Assembly: GCA_934728585.1 (NCBI GenBank) | Contig: CAKVDZ010000001.1 | Location: forward strand, 1-64,000 | Origin: an uncultured Candidatus Melainabacteria bacterium | Lineage (GTDB): Bacteria; Cyanobacteriota; Vampirovibrionia; Gastranaerophilales; Gastranaerophilaceae | Direction of reading: 5' to 3' | DNA length: 64,000 nt | Shown here: positions 1 to 7,176 of the stretch, piece by piece | Layout: the number at the start of each line of letters is the position of its first letter | Position numbering within the stretch: position 1 is the first letter of the stretch | Notes under the pieces: model-generated | Told to the model about the DNA's origin: nothing | Database searches by the model: none | The model's input: only the letters and a program-made list of their open reading frames with translations | Position numbers and translations under genes: made by a program

Positions 1-22
1 AATAAATTTGCGGAAGTAACTC
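1..22 (+). repeat. Partial upstream copy of the tRNA-Gly 5' end
   Basis: These 22 bases are identical to 90-111, which cover the tRNA-Gly leader and the first 13 bases of the tRNA (acceptor strand plus 5' half of the D-stem). The copy then diverges, so it is not a second tRNA. It may extend beyond the left edge of the window. Bases 16-22 can pair with 64-70. Confidence 0.85.
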
Positions 23-56
23 CACGGTGAAACTTGATGAACCGAAGTCAAATTAA

Positions 57-70
57 AGCCATTGAGTTAC
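57..70 (+). promoter_or_regulatory. Segment complementary to the tRNA-Gly D-arm
   Basis: Fourteen bases (AGCCATTGAGTTAC) are the exact reverse complement of 105-118, the D-arm of the downstream tRNA-Gly. The last seven can instead pair with 16-22 in the upstream partial copy. Two mutually exclusive pairings are therefore possible in one transcript. The sequence match is seen directly; any regulatory role is inference. Confidence 0.55.
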
Positions 71-98
71 AAAGCAAGAACGACAATTAAATAAATTT

Positions 99-174
99 GC
101 GGAAGTAACTCAATGGCTAGAGTCCCTGCCTTCCAAGCAGGTTGTTGCGAGTTCGAGTCTCGTCTTCCGCTCCA
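99..174 (+). tRNA. tRNA-Gly (anticodon TCC)
   Basis: The cloverleaf folds fully: acceptor GCGGAAG with CTTCCGC, D-stem ACTC/GAGT, anticodon stem CCTGC/GCAGG with loop CTTCCAA (anticodon TCC), and T-stem GCGAG/CTCGT with TTCGAGT loop. The 3' CCA is encoded. A hairpin with a T-run follows at 178-206. The gene is unusual in having a duplicated 5' fragment 89 bases upstream. Confidence 0.96.
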
Positions 175-177
175 TTT

Positions 178-206
178 AAAAGACTTGCATGAGTAAGTCT
201 TTTTTT
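178..206 (+). terminator. Terminator after tRNA-Gly
   Basis: AGACTT (181-186) pairs with AAGTCT (195-200) around an eight-base loop, flanked by A-run and T-run, directly after the tRNA. Confidence 0.75.
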
Positions 207-236
207 CATGCTAAAATTATACAAAAAGGATAAATT

Positions 237-1055
237 ATGAATTTGTTAAAACTTCACATAAACGCAATTATTGAACTTGCAATTATTGTTACAGTAATCA
301 TTCTTGCGATAAAATTAATAGATTTTTTTGATAAAAAAATTAGAGTTAACATCAAGAAAAATCATGGTGGCGACAGCGCAAGATTACTTAGCTTTTGCCC
401 CATTTTAAACAAAATAATTAAAATTTTAGTGCTGTCAATAATCGCAGCATCAGTTATGCAAGCTCACGGATATTCAATGACCTCTTTAATAGCTGGTTTT
501 GGTATCATAGGTATGGCTGTCAGCTTTGCAGCTAAAGAAACTATCGCAAACATTTTCGGTTCATTTGCGGTTCTTTACGACAAAATTTATGACCTTGGCG
601 ACTACATTGTTATCGACGGAGTTGAGGGTACAGTTATTGATATTAATCTTCGCTCAACTAAAATCCGAACTCTTGACAACACAATCATCACTTACCCAAA
701 CAATTTAGTAGCAAACGCCGTTGTTGTAAACGTTTCAGCAACAACAGAAAGAAGAATTAACGAAACAATCGGCATAACTTACGATACAAGTGATGAAAAA
801 ATTCAACGAGCAATAGAAATTTTAAAAAATATCCTTAACAACAACTCTGAAATTTCTGCAAATTCAGTATACTTAAAACAATTGAGTGCAAGCTCTATTG
901 ATATTCAAATGACAGCTTACATCAAATTTGGTGATGTTGACAATTTACGCAGAATTAGAGAAAATATATTTGTAGAAATAATTAAACAATACAGACAGGA
1001 AGGAATAGACTTTGCGTTCCCATCGCAAACTATTTATTTAAACAATGAAAATTAA
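237..1055 (+). CDS. mscS: MscS-family small-conductance mechanosensitive channel
   Basis: This 272-residue inner-membrane channel would release osmolytes on hypo-osmotic shock. Three membrane segments are visible at about residues 9-28, 55-75 and 79-110. The third runs into the conserved MscS pore and beta-domain stretch, with AVSFAAKETIANIFGS and later YDLGDYIVIDGVEGTVIDI. The C-terminal alpha/beta domain follows. The length is normal for the minimal MscS class. An AAAGGAT ribosome site lies 6 bases before the ATG. The 3' end overlaps rlmH by 11 bases, so the two are probably translated together. Confidence 0.93.
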   Translation: MNLLKLHINAIIELAIIVTVIILAIKLIDFFDKKIRVNIKKNHGGDSARLLSFCPILNKIIKILVLSIIAASVMQAHGYSMTSLIAGFGIIGMAVSFAAKETIANIFGSFAVLYDKIYDLGDYIVIDGVEGTVIDINLRSTKIRTLDNTIITYPNNLVANAVVVNVSATTERRINETIGITYDTSDEKIQRAIEILKNILNNNSEISANSVYLKQLSASSIDIQMTAYIKFGDVDNLRRIRENIFVEIIKQYRQEGIDFAFPSQTIYLNNEN

Positions 1056-1515
1056 AATTATAGCCTTAGGCAAAGTTAACGAACCATATTTAAAAGACGG
1101 TATTGACGAATTTTTAAAGCGAATTGCACCATACGCAACAATTGAAGTCACTGAACTTAAGCCAATTGAAATAAGAGATGAAAACCTTATTCAACGCACA
1201 CTTGATATGGAAGCAGATAAAATTTTAGACTGCATTAAACCATCTTCATTTGTAATAACTCTTGAAATTGGAGGAAAAATGCTTTCTTCTGAGGACTTTG
1301 CACATGAATTAAACGAAATTTCAAACTCTGGAGTTAACGAATTGATTTTCGTAATCGGTTCATCTCACGGATTGTCGCCAAAAGTATCAGAACGTGCAGA
1401 CTACAAATTAAGCCTTTCTAAAATGACATTTTTGCACAACTTTGCAAGACTTATTTTAGTTGAACAAATTTATAGAGCTTTTAAAATCATTAAAGGCGAA
1501 ACTTATCACAAATAA
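1045..1515 (+). CDS. rlmH: 23S rRNA (pseudouridine1915-N3)-methyltransferase RlmH
   Basis: This is a SPOUT-family methyltransferase that modifies pseudouridine 1915 in helix 69 of 23S rRNA using S-adenosylmethionine. The 156-residue length is typical. The SAM-binding trefoil-knot signature appears as FVIGSSHGLSPKV near residue 103. The conserved C-terminal tail LSKMTFLHNFARLILVEQ and IIKGETYHK is intact. The start lies within the last codons of mscS. RNase P RNA follows 23 bases downstream. Confidence 0.95.
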   Translation: MKIKIIALGKVNEPYLKDGIDEFLKRIAPYATIEVTELKPIEIRDENLIQRTLDMEADKILDCIKPSSFVITLEIGGKMLSSEDFAHELNEISNSGVNELIFVIGSSHGLSPKVSERADYKLSLSKMTFLHNFARLILVEQIYRAFKIIKGETYHK

Positions 1516-1538
1516 ACCTTTTATGATAGAATAATTAC

Positions 1539-1919
1539 ACAGAGTAATCGGATAATCGCGCAGAAATGTGAGGAAAGTCCGTGCATTCAAGGACAGACTG
1601 CCAGAGAAACTCTGGACGGCGTGAGTCGGTGGATAGTGCCACAGAAATGAATGTGCTCCGCTTATAAGATTTTAGGCTTATAAAGAACACAAGACTGCCG
1701 ATGGATTTTATATCACAGGCGATGGTGCAACGGTGAGTTAAGAGCTTCACCAGCAATAACGAGAGTTATTGGCTAGGTAAACCCCAGTCGAATGCAAGAT
1801 TAACTTGAAGGTTACAAAGGCTGTCCGCCCACTTCAGACAAATCGCTAGAGTTTGTAAGCAATTACATTCCCAGACAGATGATTATCTAAAACAGAACAC
1901 GGCTTATGGATTACTCTGT
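1539..1919 (+). ncRNA. rnpB: RNase P RNA, bacterial class A
   Basis: This is the catalytic RNA of RNase P, which matures tRNA 5' ends. Conserved blocks are visible: GAGGAAAGTCCGTGC near 1570, GGTGCAACGGTGAGTTAAGAG near 1724, GGCTAGGTAAACCCC near 1771, and ACAGAACACGGCTTATGG near 1892. The P1 helix pairs ACAGAGTAATC (1539-1549) with GATTACTCTGT (1909-1919). A T-run directly after P1 makes it double as terminator. The short frame on the opposite strand here is a shadow. Confidence 0.96.
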
Positions 1920-1938
1920 TTTTTTTTAAAGGATAAAA

Positions 1939-2667
1939 ATGAAAGTTACTATTGTTTTACCAACATATAACGAAGCAGAGAATATTGAAGATTTTTTAAA
2001 TGCAATTTATTCTGTCATACCTCAAATAGAGGGATTTGAAATTAATACGCTTGTTGTTGATGACAATTCTCCTGATGGCACAGCAAATATTGTAAAAAGC
2101 TTACAAGAAACAAACCCTAATATTCACTTATTAGAAAACAATACTCGTGGGCTTGGTAGGGCTTACAGAGCTGGATTTAAGCATGCCATAGATAATTTAA
2201 ATGCAGAAGTATTAATTGAAATGGATTCAGATTTTTCGCATTCACCAGAAAAATTAAAAGAAATTTTACCACCTATCAAAGATGGTTACGATTTTGTAAT
2301 CGGCTCAAGATACATCAAAGGAGGTTCAATCCCAGAAAACTGGGCAATTATCAGAAAAATGAACAGCAAGTATGGTAACATTTTCGCGCGTTTTATAGCA
2401 GGTTTAATGCAAGTTAAAGACTGCACATCAGGATTTAGAGCAATAAAAGCTGACTATATCAAACAAATTGACCTTGAACACTTGAACGTAAACGGTTATG
2501 CTTTTCAGATGAATATTCTATTTGAATGCGCAAAGCTTGGCGCAAAAACTTACGAAATACCTATTGATTTCATAGATAGGGTTAAAGGTAAATCTAAACT
2601 TAGCATAAAAGATGTCATTGAATTTATGATTAATTCGTTTGATTTGTTTATGCGTAGGTTTAAATAA
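1939..2667 (+). CDS. Polyprenol-phosphate mannosyltransferase-like GT2 enzyme
   Basis: This 242-residue enzyme resembles dolichol-phosphate mannose synthase (DPM1) and would transfer a sugar from a nucleotide donor to a polyprenyl phosphate at the membrane face. Visible motifs are VVDDNSPDGT near residue 41, EMDSDFSHSP (the DxD metal site), FVIGSRYIKGG, and the acceptor-side DCTSGFRAI. There is no C-terminal GtrA or membrane domain, so it is a soluble-type DPM. The convergent neighbour is a GT-C transferase of the kind that uses such lipid-linked sugars, a plausible functional pairing. Confidence 0.88.
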   Translation: MKVTIVLPTYNEAENIEDFLNAIYSVIPQIEGFEINTLVVDDNSPDGTANIVKSLQETNPNIHLLENNTRGLGRAYRAGFKHAIDNLNAEVLIEMDSDFSHSPEKLKEILPPIKDGYDFVIGSRYIKGGSIPENWAIIRKMNSKYGNIFARFIAGLMQVKDCTSGFRAIKADYIKQIDLEHLNVNGYAFQMNILFECAKLGAKTYEIPIDFIDRVKGKSKLSIKDVIEFMINSFDLFMRRFK

Positions 2668-2671
2668 TTTT

Positions 2672-2704
2672 TAAGTGGCGCGGACGGAACGTCCGCGCCA
2701 CTTA
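2672..2704. terminator. Bidirectional GC-rich terminator
   Basis: A perfect 14-bp stem (TAAGTGGCGCGGAC with GTCCGCGCCACTTA) around GGAAC lies between convergent genes. Base composition contrasts sharply with the AT-rich surroundings. Confidence 0.85.
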
Positions 2705-2707
2705 TTT

Positions 2708-4450
2708 TTACTCTTTTTCAAAAACATAAATATCAAACATTTCACTTGGCTGAAGATGTTTTTTGTATGTCAAATCTTGCTTTGCAAACTCAATTGAATC
2801 GTTCAATATTTTTGATGAAAGTACATAATAAATTGCACTTCTTGCATATACATTTATATCACTTTTAAACCACGCTTGATTTTTTTTGAGATTAACCAAT
2901 GTTTCATCAGTAATAATTATAAAACGTTGTCCTTTGTGCATTTTAGAGAAATAGTTATTTTTTAACCCCTCATGCAAATAAATTAAAGGTTTGTCATAGG
3001 CAAGATATTTATACAAATAAGTTTTAGCCATTTTACGGTTTAATTTTGAGCTTAGTTCTTTTCCAAAGATAAACTCTATATCTTGCGGTCGATTTCCTAA
3101 AAATAAGGCATCATACGTGTCTATATCTATATGTTTTCCTTGTGGAGCGTAAGAAGAAATTAACTTGCCAAATCTTGGAATAAAAACATAATCATCAGGT
3201 TTTATTTCAAGATTTTGAACTGTTTGAGCCAAATTTTTTGAATATACAATATGTCTTTTCATTACTGAATACTTACCTGTAGTATTAAATAAAAATAACA
3301 AGTTAAGAATAAACCACAAACAGCACAAGCAGATAAGAATTTCATTTTTCTGACCTTGACCTTGAGGTTTTATTTGTGAAATCAACCCTACAATTGATAT
3401 AATTAAAATCAAAGTTGTTGAAATAATTGTATACCTCAAAGCAAGTGCTAACGTATGATTAAATACTAAAACTATTTGAATAAGCAATAATAAAATCGCT
3501 GGAGTAATAAACAAGTAAACTTTTTCTTGCTTTAGTTTTAAGGCTAAAACAAAACCATAAATACCGATTAACATAGGGCAAAGGTAAAATAAAAAGCCTT
3601 TTAGAGTAAGTAAGTTTGCAATATATTGGTAATTTCTAACAATTTCGTTTGTCATAAATTGTTCAAAACAGTTTGTATAAATTGTCATAACGATTGTAAA
3701 TAGACACGATATATCAAACGCAAAAATATCACGCGTAAACTGTAAAATTGAAGTATTGTAAGTCAAAACGTTATGCAAAATCATAAATATAACAGGTAAA
3801 TATAAAATACCTATTGCAACATACACTCCAACAAATTTTAAAACTTCTTTTTTGTTCTTTTTAAAATAAATTAAGCCTACCAAAAATTGGCAAAAAACGT
3901 ACATAAATGAGAAATTATAAGTATATAAGAGCAACAGCGAAAATATAGCGTATGAGAATATGTTCAATTTAGTAAATTTATTAAATAATTTTACAAAAAA
4001 GCAAGTCGATAAAAGCGCAAACAATATGGATATTCCATAAAACCTCAATTCTACAGAATAATGAATATTAAATTCACTTATTGCCAAAAATCCTGCAACC
4101 ATACAACCTGAAAAATCATCAAATAAATCTTTCACAACATAATAACTTACAGGAATAGTTAAAGTAGTTATTAAAAGCCCCAACAAGCGAAGCGTTATAT
4201 CGGCCTCACCAAAGATTTTTGACCAATAATGCAAGATTACAAAATAAAATGGTACGTGAAAATCCTCTTTAAACAGAGCTTTTGCAATATCAAAGGCATT
4301 ACCTTGACTTGCAAAATACTTGCTGTAAAGTTCATCTACCCATAAATCACCAAAATTCTGCAACGCTATAAATCGCCAAATAAACGCAAAAATAGTCAAG
4401 ACAAAAACTAGTATTGTTTCAATTTTGTGTTCTTTTACATAATTAATCAT
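2708..4450 (-). CDS. GT-C membrane glycosyltransferase (PMT/ArnT-like)
   Basis: This 580-residue polytopic protein has about ten hydrophobic segments. Its first extracytoplasmic loop carries DLWVDELYSKYF, the acidic motif expected in GT39/GT83-type enzymes that use polyprenyl-phosphate sugars. A soluble C-terminal domain of about 180 residues follows the last membrane segment. I chose the ATG at 4450. A TTG at 4465 would add five residues but neither start has a clear ribosome site, and a TATAAT box lies immediately upstream, so a very short leader is possible. The sugar and acceptor are unknown. Confidence 0.82.
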   Translation of the reverse strand: MINYVKEHKIETILVFVLTIFAFIWRFIALQNFGDLWVDELYSKYFASQGNAFDIAKALFKEDFHVPFYFVILHYWSKIFGEADITLRLLGLLITTLTIPVSYYVVKDLFDDFSGCMVAGFLAISEFNIHYSVELRFYGISILFALLSTCFFVKLFNKFTKLNIFSYAIFSLLLLYTYNFSFMYVFCQFLVGLIYFKKNKKEVLKFVGVYVAIGILYLPVIFMILHNVLTYNTSILQFTRDIFAFDISCLFTIVMTIYTNCFEQFMTNEIVRNYQYIANLLTLKGFLFYLCPMLIGIYGFVLALKLKQEKVYLFITPAILLLLIQIVLVFNHTLALALRYTIISTTLILIISIVGLISQIKPQGQGQKNEILICLCCLWFILNLLFLFNTTGKYSVMKRHIVYSKNLAQTVQNLEIKPDDYVFIPRFGKLISSYAPQGKHIDIDTYDALFLGNRPQDIEFIFGKELSSKLNRKMAKTYLYKYLAYDKPLIYLHEGLKNNYFSKMHKGQRFIIITDETLVNLKKNQAWFKSDINVYARSAIYYVLSSKILNDSIEFAKQDLTYKKHLQPSEMFDIYVFEKE

Positions 4451-4485
4451 AAAGAAATTATACAATACAGACTAGCTTATTACAA

Positions 4486-4803
4486 TTAATATTGAAAATA
4501 TCTGTCAAAATCGACATCATCAAAGTTACAAAGCATTTTATATACTTCATCATCTTCGTCCATACGTTGAAATTTGTAATCATCAAACTTCCAGTACTTA
4601 GGATTTATGCCCTTTACTTGTACAATTTCTTTATCTTTTAAAATAACTAACTTCTTTTTAACAACATCAACAGGCAATTTAACCATTTTTGCAAGCTCAA
4701 CAGCAGTAACACCATCTTCGTGCGAGCACTTTTCTGGCGTCATAAACATCAGCTCTAAGCCGACCATTTTCAAATCACTATCTACTATTTCGCATGTTAA
4801 CAT
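4486..4803 (-). CDS. Small winged-helix-like protein, unknown role
   Basis: The protein has 105 residues. Its middle part, from VTAVELAKMVKLPVDVV through KKKLVILKDKEIVQ, reads as a helix-turn-helix with a following wing, as in small DNA-binding regulators. The first 25 residues and the acidic C-terminal tail match nothing I recognise. It sits 35 bases upstream of the GT-C gene on the same strand. The ribosome site is weak. A transcription-factor role is inferred from the pattern only. Confidence 0.7.
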   Translation of the reverse strand: MLTCEIVDSDLKMVGLELMFMTPEKCSHEDGVTAVELAKMVKLPVDVVKKKLVILKDKEIVQVKGINPKYWKFDDYKFQRMDEDDEVYKMLCNFDDVDFDRYFQY

Positions 4804-4853
4804 ATCATTATCTTAGCACGCATGAAAAAAATTTTATCATATTGATAGTTGAA

Positions 4854-6191
4854 TTATGATTTACCCATATATTTTTTCAATAATGGAATTAACAACGTTA
4901 AAATAACGCATACAATTGCCGAAAACACAGCCAAAATCAAGAAAAATATAGAATGTGGCATTTTTTCGTAAAATCCAGCAAAAATACCAGCACCTAAATT
5001 ACCGATAAAACTTGATAAAAACCAACAGCCCATTATCAAAGATGCGAATTTAACAGGAGCAAGTTTTGTGACTAAAGATAAACCTATCGGCGAAATGCAA
5101 AGTTCCGCTATTGTCGCAACAAAAAACGCACAGACAAGCCACATAGGAGAAACTAAAGAACCTGCAGAATAATGACCTGCAAATGCCATTATCAAGTATG
5201 CAACTGAAATTAAGCCCAAACCTATCGCAAATTTTTGAACAGAAGTTGGCTCTTTTTTCTTTGCGTTCAAAATGCTCCATAGAATTGACATTAAAGGTGC
5301 AAACGTAACAATGAATAGAGGATTTAAAGATTGAAAGTATTGAGATGGCATTAGAAAATGTTTTCCAAATAAAACCATCGCACGATTTGTTTCGTTTTCT
5401 GCAAATAATGCCATAGAACAACCTGCTTGCTCATAACATAACCAAAAGACCACAGAAAACACCATTAAAATATATAACGCCCAAAGTTTACGTTTTTCTC
5501 TCAAACGCAAATCTCTATCTTCTATATGATTAGCCGTTGCAACCTGTGCATAAGGATTTAAGCCACAATCTTTCAATAAAGATTTTTCACCTAATTTATA
5601 AATCAAAAATCCGATTAGAACGCCTAAACCAGCTGTCATAAAGCCATATTCAAAGCCATAAAATGTTGCCAAAGTTCCACAAATTAAAGGTGAAAAGAAA
5701 GCCCCTAAATTTATCCCCATATAAAATAGAGTAAATCCTGCATCACGCTTTTGTTTATCTTCACCATAAAGCATGCCAACAATCGCACTTATATTGGATT
5801 TCACAAGACCATTTGCAAGCACCATCAATATTAAACCCAAAACAAATAGAATAGTTTTATACCTATCAGGACTAATTACGCTTATTGCAAGGCAAAATAA
5901 TCCAATAGACATCACAAAAGTACCTGTTGCAATACATTTTCTTTGACCAAAATATCTATCAGCTAAATACCCACCCACTAATGGTGTTAAGTAAACAAGT
6001 CCTGTATACCAACCATAAATGTTACCAGCATATTGAGTCGCAACATCTTTGTTCATTCCTGTAAACAGATACTGAACCATATATAAAACCAACAACGCGC
6101 GCATGCCATAGTAGGAAAATCTTTCCCACATTTCGACACAAAATAACAAAAATAATCCTTTTGGGTGTCCTTTAAAAAAATCTAATTTCAT
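4854..6191 (-). CDS. POT/PTR2-family proton-coupled peptide transporter
   Basis: This 445-residue inner-membrane symporter would import di- and tripeptides with protons. The N-terminal signature VEMWERFSYYGMRALLVLYM carries the ExxER-type proton-coupling motif of the POT family. The later GINLGAFFSPLICGTL stretch matches the family's second signature. About twelve hydrophobic segments are visible. Length is slightly below the usual 460-500. It is followed upstream by its own terminator hairpin at 6209-6238, so it is probably transcribed alone. Confidence 0.93.
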   Translation of the reverse strand: MKLDFFKGHPKGLFLLFCVEMWERFSYYGMRALLVLYMVQYLFTGMNKDVATQYAGNIYGWYTGLVYLTPLVGGYLADRYFGQRKCIATGTFVMSIGLFCLAISVISPDRYKTILFVLGLILMVLANGLVKSNISAIVGMLYGEDKQKRDAGFTLFYMGINLGAFFSPLICGTLATFYGFEYGFMTAGLGVLIGFLIYKLGEKSLLKDCGLNPYAQVATANHIEDRDLRLREKRKLWALYILMVFSVVFWLCYEQAGCSMALFAENETNRAMVLFGKHFLMPSQYFQSLNPLFIVTFAPLMSILWSILNAKKKEPTSVQKFAIGLGLISVAYLIMAFAGHYSAGSLVSPMWLVCAFFVATIAELCISPIGLSLVTKLAPVKFASLIMGCWFLSSFIGNLGAGIFAGFYEKMPHSIFFLILAVFSAIVCVILTLLIPLLKKYMGKS

Positions 6192-6208
6192 ACTACTTCA
6201 ATTATAAA

Positions 6209-6238
6209 GCAAAAAAGACGAGGAATCGTCTTTTTTGC
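6209..6238 (-). terminator. Terminator after the HEAT-like gene
   Basis: A 13-bp stem (GCAAAAAAGACGA with TCGTCTTTTTTGC) around GGAA lies between two leftward genes and would end the upstream one. Confidence 0.7.
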
Positions 6239-6262
6239 TGAATTTATGCTTATATATATATC

Positions 6263-6535
6263 TTATGCAACGTTTGAGCAATTGATTTCATTGATTAGGT
6301 AGTTAGCAACCCAAGTAAAATCCTTGTTTGCATCTGCAGCTTTTTTCAAGAAAGAAACAGAATCTGCGCCAATTCTGATTAAAGACATTGCAACAACACC
6401 TCTTTTTAAGCCTTTAGAAACTTGTAATTGTTCAACTAATACAGGAACTGCACTTGAACCCATACTTACAATTTGATTTTCTAATTCATTTTTGTTGTTG
6501 TTGTCTAATTTTTCTAAAATCTCTGCTAATTGCAT
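6263..6535 (-). CDS. Short HEAT-repeat-like protein
   Basis: This 90-residue acidic helical protein reads as two or three HEAT-type helical hairpins, for example SSAVPVLVEQLQVSKGLKRG followed by AVVAMSLIRIGADSV-type spacing. The start has a strong GGAGG site 7 bases upstream. It is probably a protein-protein interaction scaffold; no partner is evident from neighbours. A 10-bp perfect palindrome at 6609-6630 in its upstream region may be an operator. Confidence 0.75.
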   Translation of the reverse strand: MQLAEILEKLDNNNKNELENQIVSMGSSAVPVLVEQLQVSKGLKRGVVAMSLIRIGADSVSFLKKAADANKDFTWVANYLINEINCSNVA

Positions 6536-6608
6536 TTATGCCTCCAATAATTATTTTCTATATTATTATTATAGTCTGATTTTTTAAAAAATAAGAAATC
6601 CTTACATA

Positions 6609-6630
6609 ATCTTTATATCTATATAAAGAT
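6609..6630. promoter_or_regulatory. Perfect palindrome, possible operator
   Basis: ATCTTTATAT and ATATAAAGAT are separated by two bases in the divergent region between 6263-6535 and 6758-7072. The half-site ATCTTTATA recurs at about 6729 just before the rightward gene. AT-rich palindromes arise easily by chance here, so the function is uncertain. Confidence 0.35.
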
Positions 6631-6757
6631 AAATATAAAAAATGAGATATCATAAATAATTTGAATTACCCAAATATATACAAAACACTAGACTAAAAGG
6701 GGATTTTTTTAACTACTTCAAGACGTAAAATCTTTATATAGGAGTTAAATATTAACT

Positions 6758-7072
6758 ATGGAAAATTCGCGTGGTCAAATTAATAGAATAGAAATGAAAA
6801 ATATTAACAAAAACATCGTCGGCTGGCTCGAAGATGTTATAGAAGAAAATAATGGACGTGTAGACAAAAAAGAATGGAAAAGTAAATACAATAGCTATGT
6901 CGTTTATGATTATGAACCATTTTGCTCAGATGGTTTTGAAATAAACATGCAAATAACTTCACATAATCCAGCATACTTAGATTTCATAAAATACTTGTAC
7001 GATGAAAAAATTCATACAATAGAATACCTAAAAACTTGTATGGAATCTGCACCTTACGTAAAAAAAGATTAA
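6758..7072 (+). CDS. Hypothetical protein of 104 residues
   Basis: I do not recognise this protein. It is hydrophilic, has no signal peptide or membrane segment, and contains several aromatic-acidic patches such as YNSYVVYDYEPF. A TAGGAG site lies 14 bases before the chosen ATG, rather far. A second ATG twelve codons in (6794) is an alternative start. It stands alone between a divergent HEAT-like gene and a strong terminator. Confidence 0.65.
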   Translation: MENSRGQINRIEMKNINKNIVGWLEDVIEENNGRVDKKEWKSKYNSYVVYDYEPFCSDGFEINMQITSHNPAYLDFIKYLYDEKIHTIEYLKTCMESAPYVKKD

Positions 7073-7117
7073 AGTTAGATTTTTGTAAGAATTACATTTT
7101 TAGTTTATTCACAAAAA

Positions 7118-7147
7118 ACGGCGCCGAGGATAAATCCTCGGCGCCGT
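7118..7147. terminator. Bidirectional GC-rich terminator
   Basis: A perfect 13-bp stem (ACGGCGCCGAGGA with TCCTCGGCGCCGT) around TAAA separates convergent genes. Confidence 0.85.
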
Positions 7148-7176
7148 CTAAGTTTTTATCAAGATTTAGTCAAAGA

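Noticed and set aside
1..22. Second tRNA-Gly gene
   Set aside because: Only the 5' strand matches; no anticodon or T-arm follows before the true tRNA.
1535..1756. Leftward 73-codon frame
   Set aside because: It lies antisense within the conserved RNase P RNA and has no ribosome site.
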